Below, piece by piece: positions 1-4,626 of a stretch of 5,199 nucleotides of DNA (positions are counted from its first letter, which is position 1; every line of letters begins with the position of its first letter). The DNA comes from Chloroflexota bacterium (GTDB taxonomy: Bacteria; Chloroflexota; Limnocylindria; QHBO01), in contig JAHFBB010000083.1 of the NCBI GenBank assembly GCA_023250255.1, positions 1 to 5,199 on the forward strand, written 5' to 3'. Below the pieces are notes generated by a model. That model saw only the letters and a list, made by a program, of their open reading frames with translations, searched no databases and had not been told where the DNA came from. Both the position numbers and the translations under genes were made by a program.

Positions 1-2
1 CC

Positions 3-269
3 GGCCACTGGGAGGGTCAGCGGGCCACGGTGCGCTCCCTGTTTGCGACGTCAGTGCCGACCTGGGCCGCTCCCCGGGCAGCCGCCGCCGAGGCGGAGTC
101 GGTGGCGCGCATGCGTCGGCGCCAGAAGGCCCGGGGGACTCGCCCAACGGTCGCGGAACCCGAGCCGGAGCCCGCAACCTTCCTCGACAGTGGCTGGGCC
201 GCCGTGCTGGTCGGAGTTGGCGCGATCATCTTCCTGGCCGTGGCGATCGTCGCCGGTAAGCTCGTCTAG
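3..269 (+). CDS. C-terminal part of a small Ala-rich, tail-anchored membrane protein (5' end possibly outside the window)
   Basis: I do not recognise this gene. The frame is open from the first bases (GHWEGQRAT...) and closes with TAG at 267-269, so the true start is probably upstream. A GTG at 30 is an alternative start giving 79 residues, but the purine-rich GGGAGGG at 10-16 is too far from it to be a good ribosome site. Numbered from that GTG, the protein has an Ala/Glu-rich stretch (13-26), a basic patch (Arg27-Arg38), an acidic-proline spacer (EPEPEP, 43-48) and one hydrophobic segment (about 56-75) ending in Gly-Lys-Leu-Val. That order suggests a cytoplasmic N-terminal part anchored by a C-terminal helix, with the basic patch on the cytoplasmic side. 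The codon pattern is GC-rich at third positions, which supports real coding. No catalytic motif is visible and no function can be assigned. Confidence 0.55.
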   Translation, partial: GHWEGQRATVRSLFATSVPTWAAPRAAAAEAESVARMRRRQKARGTRPTVAEPEPEPATFLDSGWAAVLVGVGAIIFLAVAIVAGKLV

Positions 270-291
270 GGGCCCCGCGCCGAACCGCGAA

Positions 292-321
292 ATGACCGAT
301 TGGTTGGAACCGGTGTCATGA
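292..321 (+). other. Possible nine-codon upstream reading frame overlapping the HTH_42 start (ATGA)
   Basis: ATG at 292 opens MTDWLEPVS and stops at TGA 319-321, sharing ATGA with the start codon of the winged-helix gene at 318. Such overlaps can couple translation where the main gene lacks its own ribosome site, as here. The frame has no clear Shine-Dalgarno of its own, so chance is a real alternative. Confidence 0.2.
295..314. repeat. Imperfect inverted repeat just upstream of the HTH_42 start
   Basis: ACCGATT (295-301) is complementary to AACCGGT (308-314) except for one A/C mismatch, with a six-base centre. It ends three bases before the ATG at 318. It could be a protein-binding site or a short hairpin in the leader. 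It is short enough to arise by chance in GC-rich DNA. Confidence 0.25.
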
Positions 322-1340
322 CGGTCGCGCCAGTTCAGGCCACGCGGGCACAGATCCTCGCCTTCCGACGCCGCGCGGGAGCGCTCGACGAACGCCTCCC
401 GGCCGGCCGCGAAGGACTCGAGCGAGCAGCCTGGGTAGGTCTGCAGGACAGCATGCCCCGCGCCGCCCTCCTCTCGATTCACGCGCGCGTCGAGGACACC
501 CATTCCTCGAGTTGGGAGGATCCGGCGCTGGTGCAGCTGTGGGGCCCGCGGTATGCGGCCTACGTCGTGGCCGCGCGCGACCTGGCGCTCTTTTCGCTGG
601 GACTGTTCCCGGACGACCTCAAGAGCCAGCGGAGGTCTCAGGACCTGGCAGTGCGACTCCGCACGCTCCTGGGCGACGCGCGGATGCCATATGGCGAAGC
701 GGGTCGAGCGCTGGGGATGCACGGAAACCGACTGCGCTACGCCGCCGCCACCGGCACCGTTCTCATCCGCTGGGACGGTGCCCATCAACCGACGATCTGG
801 ACCATTCCACCACCCGAGGCCGACCCCGCCGAAATGCGCCTTGCACTCGCGCGGCGGTACCTCCAGGTGATGGGCCCCACCAGTTCGCAGTCCTTTGGCC
901 GATGGGCCGGGGTCGGACCGCGAGTGGGCGCCGCCGTCTTTGACGCCCTGGGCTCGGAATTTACCGCGGTGAGTACGCCCATTGGCCATGCCTGGATCCT
1001 CACCCCCGACGAACCTGCGCTGCGCGCGGCCGCGGGGTCCGCCGCGCCGGCCAGGCTCCTCCCGAGCGGCGACGCCTACTACCTCCTGCAGGGAGCCGAC
1101 CGCGAGCTCCTGGTCCCCGACGCCGAACAGCGCGCCGCGCTCTGGACTTCGCGGGTCTGGCCAGGTGCCCTACTGGTCGACGGGGAGATCGTCGGCACCT
1201 GGCGCCGGGCGAGCGAGGTGGTCACCATCCAGGCGTGGCGGCGGCTCGGGAGCGACGAGATTGACGCCGTTGAAGCAGAGGCCGCCGGCCTCCCCCTGCC
1301 TGACCTCACACGGGCGATCGTCGTCCGATGGGACGGCTGA
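318..1340 (+). CDS. Winged-helix DNA-binding protein, AlkZ/YcaQ-like (HTH_42) DNA glycosylase family
   Basis: A 340-residue protein of the winged-helix HTH_42 family, whose characterised members (AlkZ, E. coli YcaQ) are DNA glycosylases that remove bulky or crosslinked alkylated bases. Family landmarks from the ATG: the N-terminal helix with 'VGLQDSMPRAALLSIHARV' (40-58), matching the usual 'GLQAQxPRAxxLxLWAR'; an LLPSGD element (247-252), equivalent to the usual 'LLPxFDxY'; and 'VDGEIVGTWR' (287-296) followed by 'VVTIQAWRRLGSDEIDAVEAEAAGL', the typical C-terminal strand and helix. Length is normal. The catalytic signature is usually Gln-x-Gln or Gln-x-Asp; here it reads Gln43-Asp44-Ser45, so the third residue is not canonical and glycosylase activity is uncertain. 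A TTG at 300 would add six residues, but ATG 318 is preferred. There is no strong Shine-Dalgarno; a nine-codon reading frame (292-321) overlaps the ATG by ATGA. The gene converges on the anti-sigma gene. Confidence 0.82.
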   Translation: MTVAPVQATRAQILAFRRRAGALDERLPAGREGLERAAWVGLQDSMPRAALLSIHARVEDTHSSSWEDPALVQLWGPRYAAYVVAARDLALFSLGLFPDDLKSQRRSQDLAVRLRTLLGDARMPYGEAGRALGMHGNRLRYAAATGTVLIRWDGAHQPTIWTIPPPEADPAEMRLALARRYLQVMGPTSSQSFGRWAGVGPRVGAAVFDALGSEFTAVSTPIGHAWILTPDEPALRAAAGSAAPARLLPSGDAYYLLQGADRELLVPDAEQRAALWTSRVWPGALLVDGEIVGTWRRASEVVTIQAWRRLGSDEIDAVEAEAAGLPLPDLTRAIVVRWDG

Positions 1341-1351
1341 CTACCTCTCGC

Positions 1352-1939
1352 TCAGCCAGCGCGACGGCGGATGGCGAAGCCCAGCAGTGTGGCTGACAGG
1401 AACACGACGAAACCGATGATGGCCAGCGTCGGCCACAGGATGGGGTAACCGGATTCGGCAACGCTCGGGTCGTCCACGGCCCCATCGAGACCTCCGGCCT
1501 CTCCACCGCGATCGCCTGGCGAGGCGGTGTCAACCGTGGGCACTCCCGGCGCGGCCAGGTCCTGGCTGGCGGCGACCTCGGTGATTTCGTTGTCCATGCC
1601 GGCGGAGGAACCGGTCAGCGCTCCCTGCTGAAGCAGGGTCCCGGCACCGCCGACCAGGGCCAGCGCGAAACCCGCCACGGCAAGCGGCGCGAGGACCCGA
1701 CGCCAACCGGGCAATCCGGCCCGTGCCTTCGGATCCGGAACAGCTGGCAGGAGGCGAAGGGGCCGCGGCGGGGCCACATCGGGCAGCGACGCCAGGGCGG
1801 CGCGCAGGGCGCGCATGTCGGCGACATCGGCCGCGCAGCGAGCGCAATCGGTCAGGTGATCGGAAGCCTCTCGGTCCGGCACGACCGCACGGTCGGCCAG
1901 CGAGGCAAGGATTTCGGGGTCGAGATGGGATTCAGTCAT
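1352..1939 (-). CDS. Membrane anti-sigma factor with N-terminal zinc-finger (ZAS/zf-HC2) domain
   Basis: A 195-residue partner of the ECF sigma factor encoded directly upstream on the same strand. It should bind that sigma factor at the cytoplasmic face and keep it off RNA polymerase. The N-terminal anti-sigma domain carries the zinc-ligand pattern His28-x3-Cys32-x2-Cys35. It is followed by a Pro/Arg-rich segment 'APPRPLRLLP' (56-65), which resembles the juxtamembrane motif of many sigma-binding anti-sigma factors. Two hydrophobic segments follow, about 82-103 and 165-190, joined by a roughly 60-residue Gly/Asp/Ala/Ser-rich segment predicted outside the membrane. The chain ends in a short basic tail (RRRAG), consistent with both termini in the cytoplasm. 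ATG 1939 lies 19 bp after the sigma stop, so the pair is almost certainly one operon; the ribosome site is weak (TGGA), suggesting dependence on upstream translation. There is no recognisable folded sensor domain. The sensing mechanism, possibly regulated proteolysis, is inferred only. Confidence 0.87.
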   Translation of the reverse strand: MTESHLDPEILASLADRAVVPDREASDHLTDCARCAADVADMRALRAALASLPDVAPPRPLRLLPAVPDPKARAGLPGWRRVLAPLAVAGFALALVGGAGTLLQQGALTGSSAGMDNEITEVAASQDLAAPGVPTVDTASPGDRGGEAGGLDGAVDDPSVAESGYPILWPTLAIIGFVVFLSATLLGFAIRRRAG

Positions 1940-1958
1940 TACATCGGTCCAGACGCGT

Positions 1959-2570
1959 TCATGAGCCGATGAGTTCCCGGTAATCAGCCAGTAATTCGCG
2001 CAGGCGCAGCCGCCCTCGGTGAATCCGCGATTTCACCGTTCCCAGGGCCGATGAGGTGGCTGCTGCCACCTCGTGGTAGTCCATGCCGTACACGTCGCAC
2101 AGTACGATCGCTGTGCGCTGGTCCTCCGGCAGCAAGCGCAACGCCTGGTCAAGGGCCTGGTGGAGCTCGGAGCGGCCGACCTCCGCCTGTGGGTCCAGCG
2201 CCCCGAGATCGGTGATCTCGCCCTCGCCTTCCGCGGGATCGGGCAGGGCCGTGGTCGGACGGCGCTGGGCCCGGCGGAGGATGTCATACGACGCGTTGGC
2301 GGTAATCCGCAGCAGCCATGATCGGAAGATGCCGCCGCGGTAGGCGGCGATGTGGTCGTAAGCGTGGATGAATGCGTCCTGGGTGGCGTCTGCGGCGAGG
2401 TCCGGATCCCCGATCAACCGCCAGGCAAGGCCGTAGCATGCGGATTGGTAGTGCTCCATGAGCCGGGCGAACGCCGACCGGTCGCCGCCCATGGCAGCCT
2501 TGACCACCGCCGCTTCATCGGGCAGCGGCCCGGTGCGGGTGCCCTGGGGCCGAGACTCGCTGTGGTCCAT
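1959..2570 (-). CDS. ECF-type RNA polymerase sigma factor (sigma-70 family, SigE/SigW/RpoE-like)
   Basis: A 203-residue extracytoplasmic-function sigma factor that directs RNA polymerase to a stress or envelope regulon. Region 2 spans about 38-104: region 2.2 core 'DLAADATQDAFIHAY' (57-71), which binds the polymerase clamp, then region 2.3-2.4 'RSWLLRITANASYDILRR' (83-100), which melts and reads the -10 element. An acidic linker (about 110-130) leads to region 4 (about 144-193), where the helix-turn-helix 'GMDYHEVAAATSS..GTVKSR' (162-182) reads the -35 element. There is no region 3 or 1.1, as expected for this class. The start at ATG 2570 is supported by AGGAAG at 2574-2579 on the minus strand and by a normal ECF N-terminus. 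The zinc-finger anti-sigma gene follows 19 bp later. ECF genes are often autoregulated, but I see no GGAAC-type -35 upstream. The upstream DNA is occupied by the divergent tRNA gene, so the promoter must overlap it. Confidence 0.93.
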   Translation of the reverse strand: MDHSESRPQGTRTGPLPDEAAVVKAAMGGDRSAFARLMEHYQSACYGLAWRLIGDPDLAADATQDAFIHAYDHIAAYRGGIFRSWLLRITANASYDILRRAQRRPTTALPDPAEGEGEITDLGALDPQAEVGRSELHQALDQALRLLPEDQRTAIVLCDVYGMDYHEVAAATSSALGTVKSRIHRGRLRLRELLADYRELIGS

Positions 2571-2573
2571 CCA

Positions 2574-2579
2574 CTTCCT
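2574..2579 (-). promoter_or_regulatory. Shine-Dalgarno of the ECF sigma gene
   Basis: AGGAAG on the minus strand ends three bases before ATG 2570 (the AGGA core is five bases away). It is the clearest ribosome site in the window. Its first base overlaps the plus-strand TATAAT proposed for the divergent tRNA gene. Confidence 0.6.
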
Positions 2580-2584
2580 ATAAT
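2579..2584 (+). promoter_or_regulatory. Probable -10 element of the tRNA-Leu promoter
   Basis: A perfect TATAAT consensus in otherwise GC-rich DNA, ending 13 bases before the mature tRNA 5' end. It would place the start of transcription near 2590-2592 and leave a leader of about 6-8 nt for RNase P. No good TTGACA-like -35 is seen 16-18 bp upstream, inside the sigma coding region. The reverse complement (ATTATA) could also supply AT-rich melting DNA for the sigma gene. Confidence 0.55.
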
Positions 2585-2597
2585 CACACCCCTTCCG

Positions 2598-2684
2598 GCC
2601 GGGGTGGCGGAACTGGCAGACGCGTCGGTCTCAAACACCGATGAGTGCAAGCTCATGTGGGTTCAAATCCCACCCCCGGCACCA
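2598..2684 (+). tRNA. tRNA-Leu (anticodon CAA), 3' CCA encoded
   Basis: A complete class II cloverleaf can be drawn by hand. The acceptor stem is GCCGGGG (2598-2604) with CCCCGGC (2674-2680), followed by discriminator A 2681 and CCA 2682-2684. The D stem is GCG (2607-2609) with CGC (2621-2623). The anticodon stem TCGGT (2625-2629) pairs with ACCGA (2637-2641) around loop CTCAAAC, giving anticodon CAA (2632-2634), which decodes UUG. A long variable arm TGAGT/GCTCA (2642-2655, GCAA loop) is typical of leucine tRNAs. The T stem GTGGG/CCCAC (2657-2661, 2669-2673) encloses TTCAAAT. Long variable arm, discriminator A and anticodon together make the identity firm. No terminator follows before the transporter start 21 bp away. 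Confidence 0.97.
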
Positions 2685-2705
2685 CATCCGCTACCCTGTC
2701 GATCG

Positions 2706-4298
2706 ATGACCACCTCGGCCGCGAGCAACGCAAATCCCGGACGACTCGGCCTGTTGCTGGCAGCGGCGATGTTCGTCCTGGTCGTCGATACCTCGCTCAT
2801 GAACGTGTCGATCTCGGCGGTCGTGGACGACCTCGGGGCGACGGTCAGCGGGGTGCAGAGCGCGATCGCCCTGGAAGCGCTGGTGTCGGCGGCGTTCATC
2901 CTGATCAGCAGCAAGGTCGGCGACCTCATCGGTCGGAAGCTGGCCTACGTCCTGGGCCTGCTGGGCTACGCAATCGGTGCGACCGCCATGGTCTTCGCCG
3001 ACAGTCTGCTGCCGGTCATCATCTTCTGGGCGATCTTCGGCGGAATCGGTGCCTCGCTCCTCCTGCCAGCGATGCAGGCACTCATTCACGGCAATTTTGA
3101 GGGCGCCGCCCAGCGGCGGGTCTATGCCCTGGTCGGTGCATCGGCGGCGGTGGCTGCCGCGGTCGGTCCGCTGCTCGGTGGCATCGTCACGACCTTCCTG
3201 TCGTGGCGGGTCGGATTCGCGTTCGAGGTGGTCATCATTGCTGTCGTCCTTTCGGGCATCGGCCTCGTCAAGGACGTGAAGTACACCGGGGAGCGGAAGA
3301 TCGACGTCGTCGGAGCCGCCCTGTCGGTGGTCGGGATGGGCGGAGTGGTGCTGGGCATCCTCGTCTGGCAGGAGGGCGGCTCGTACGTCGGGCTGATCAT
3401 TGCCATTGGCGCAGCGGCATTGGCGCTGTTCGCGTGGTGGCTCGTGCGCCAGAAGCGGGCCAACCAGACGGTCCTCATCGACCCGGACCTGTTCCGTTCG
3501 AAAGGTTTCCGGCTCGGGATCTCCGGCCAGATGGCGCAGCAGATCGCCCTGGGCGGGGTGATGATCACCATGCCGATCTTTCTGCAGATGGTGCTCGAGT
3601 ACAACGCACTGCAGTCAGGCCTGATCATGACCCCGCTGTCGCTCAGCATGTTCGTGGTCGCAGTGCTCATCGGCCGGCGTGCCGGCAACCTGCGCCCCAG
3701 CGTGATCATCCGATTTGGGTTCCTGCTGCTCCTGATCGGCGTCTTCGGCATCCTGCCGCTCGTTCCCCGCATTGATCCCGATACCGGCTGGTGGCTGGCG
3801 CTGCCTCTCATCGTCGCCGGCTGCGGCCTTGGCCTGCTTGTGTCGCAGTTGAACAACTACACCCTGGCGCCCATCGCCGAGGAGCGGATCAGCGAGGCGG
3901 CCGGGGTCAACTCTGCCGGCGGGTCGTTCGGGTTGTCGTTCGGGCTCGCAATGGCCGGCGGGATCATGCTCGCCACGCTGGCACTGACTTTCGGCAACCT
4001 GACCCAGGCGAGCACCGTCCTGCCGCCCGAGGATAAGGAGACCGTGGCCAGCGCGCTCGAGGAGGATGCCCAGGTGATGAGCAACACCCAACTCGAAGCG
4101 CAGCTGGCCGGGCAACCGCAGGAGGTGCAGGACGAGATCATCCGGATCAACACCGAGGCCCGACCAATTGCGCTCCAGGCTGCCTTGCTGGTGCCGCTGT
4201 TGGCGGCGCTCCTCGGCTTGATCCAGTCGTTCCGGATGGTCCGCGCCGGCGACGTCAAACCGAAGGCCAACCTCGAGGCGGCCTCGCTCGGCGGCTGA
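2706..4298 (+). CDS. DHA2-family major facilitator (14-helix drug:H+ antiporter type)
   Basis: A 530-residue inner-membrane exporter of the DHA2 subfamily, whose members use the proton gradient to expel drugs, dyes or other small molecules. The first helix carries 'VLVVDTSLMNVSI' (24-36), the DHA2 motif with membrane Asp28. Q51 opens the helix-2 'vQ' motif. Motif A is 'KVGDLIGRK' (70-78; Asp73, Arg77), and motif C with 'VGPLLGG' (153-159) and 'SWR' (166-168) marks antiporters. Repeated hydrophobic stretches are consistent with 14 helices. A hydrophilic segment near the C-terminus ('PPEDKETVASALEEDAQVM...') before the last helix is usual in this group. Start: the frame stays open upstream through the tRNA gene, but homology-like sequence begins at ATG 2706, which leaves the tRNA intact. 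There is no Shine-Dalgarno in the 21-bp gap, so the gene may be read through from the tRNA or be nearly leaderless. Substrate cannot be told from sequence. Confidence 0.92.
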   Translation: MTTSAASNANPGRLGLLLAAAMFVLVVDTSLMNVSISAVVDDLGATVSGVQSAIALEALVSAAFILISSKVGDLIGRKLAYVLGLLGYAIGATAMVFADSLLPVIIFWAIFGGIGASLLLPAMQALIHGNFEGAAQRRVYALVGASAAVAAAVGPLLGGIVTTFLSWRVGFAFEVVIIAVVLSGIGLVKDVKYTGERKIDVVGAALSVVGMGGVVLGILVWQEGGSYVGLIIAIGAAALALFAWWLVRQKRANQTVLIDPDLFRSKGFRLGISGQMAQQIALGGVMITMPIFLQMVLEYNALQSGLIMTPLSLSMFVVAVLIGRRAGNLRPSVIIRFGFLLLLIGVFGILPLVPRIDPDTGWWLALPLIVAGCGLGLLVSQLNNYTLAPIAEERISEAAGVNSAGGSFGLSFGLAMAGGIMLATLALTFGNLTQASTVLPPEDKETVASALEEDAQVMSNTQLEAQLAGQPQEVQDEIIRINTEARPIALQAALLVPLLAALLGLIQSFRMVRAGDVKPKANLEAASLGG

Positions 4299-4315
4299 CA
4301 GCCCCGCTGTCGCCC
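4293..4315 (+). terminator. Weak stem-loop at the 3' end of the transporter gene
   Basis: GACAG (4297-4301) pairs with CTGTC (4307-4311) around a five-base loop. The stem extends with a T-G wobble and two G-C pairs past one C/C mismatch, and it overlaps the stop codon. The following CCCATTTG has only three T residues, so this is a poor intrinsic terminator. It may simply protect the mRNA end. Confidence 0.3.
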
Positions 4316-4360
4316 ATTTGCTATCCGGGGCGGCAGGCCGGGTGGTGGAATGACCGCACG

Positions 4361-4585
4361 ATGATGAATCTCCGCCTGCATTCAGCCGAGACGTGGGTCG
4401 ATTGCCGCCTGGCGCAACTCAACGGGAAGTGGATCGGCTCGGCCGACGTCGAAGGCGGACCCACCCTGGGACTCGGATACACCGCCGAAGCGGCGATGCG
4501 CATGGCCCTCCAACCGTTCTCTGGCGAGATCGACAGGCTGCTGGCCAGCGGTGGCTTTGAAGCTCGTCACCTCACAACGCACTAG
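4361..4585 (+). CDS. Small uncharacterised protein (74 residues)
   Basis: I do not recognise this gene by name. It starts at ATG 4361 (or the adjacent ATG 4364) and ends at TAG 4583-4585. There is no signal peptide, membrane segment or cysteine cluster; the only Cys is single, in 'VDCRL'. The body 'WVDCRLAQLNGKWIGSADVEGGPTLGLGYTAEAAMRMALQPF' looks like two or three short beta strands followed by an amphipathic helix. That pattern, a small strand-rich sheet with Gly turns and a following 'TAEAAMRMAL' helix, suggests a compact cytoplasmic domain, loosely like HicB-type folds; this is inference only. GGTGGTGGA at 4341-4349 is a poor, distant ribosome site. The gene sits 62 bp after the transporter and 37 bp before the oxidoreductase on the same strand, so co-transcription is possible. 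Balanced codon choice and a non-random composition favour a real gene. Confidence 0.6.
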   Translation: MMNLRLHSAETWVDCRLAQLNGKWIGSADVEGGPTLGLGYTAEAAMRMALQPFSGEIDRLLASGGFEARHLTTH

Positions 4586-4595
4586 CCGGAACCCG

Positions 4596-4626
4596 CCACC
4601 CTCCAACCGGTAAGGTTGGGGGGTGG
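4596..4626 (+). promoter_or_regulatory. Strong hairpin enclosing the oxidoreductase start codon
   Basis: CCACCCTCCAACC (4596-4608) pairs with GGTTGGGGGGTGG (4614-4626): 13 consecutive pairs, one of them G-T, around a five-base GGTAA loop. The 3' arm contains the GTG start (4623-4625), and the AAGG that would serve as ribosome site lies at the loop/arm edge (4612-4615). If transcribed from upstream, the RNA would hide its own start. No T-run follows on either strand, so it is not a classical intrinsic terminator. The pairing itself is certain; the function is inferred. Confidence 0.5.
4611..4616 (+). promoter_or_regulatory. Possible TANNNT -10 element for a leaderless oxidoreductase mRNA
   Basis: TAAGGT ends six bases before GTG 4623, the spacing expected if transcription begins at the start codon itself. 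Leaderless genes preceded by TANNNT are common in some high-GC bacteria. One short degenerate motif is weak evidence, and the same bases can be read as an AAGG ribosome site. Confidence 0.25.

Noticed and set aside
269..276. GGGGCCCC palindrome after the first gene
   Set aside because: It has no loop, no T-run and no second copy nearby; this is likely chance in GC-rich DNA.
51..989. Long minus-strand open frame (312 codons) opposite the winged-helix gene
   Set aside because: It is a GC-driven shadow: the plus-strand frame has clear family motifs throughout, while this one is rich in Arg/Gly/His with no recognisable domain.
2629..2634. TTGAGA on the minus strand as a -35 for the sigma gene
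   Set aside because: It lies in the tRNA anticodon loop, and no plausible -10 is found 16-18 bp downstream.
2598..2684. tRNA-Leu as an integration (att) site
   Set aside because: The tRNA is intact, no integrase or mobile gene is in the window, and I see no direct repeat of the tRNA 3' end downstream.
2352..2705. Possible 118-codon N-terminal extension of the transporter
   Set aside because: The frame is open but runs antisense through the sigma gene and then through the whole tRNA-Leu. The extension has no membrane-protein character, and the transporter's own N-terminus begins at 2706.
3122..3856. Minus-strand open frame opposite the transporter
   Set aside because: Its Ser/Thr/Arg/Pro/Met-rich translation is the usual mirror of a membrane-protein gene; it has no motif and no ribosome site.
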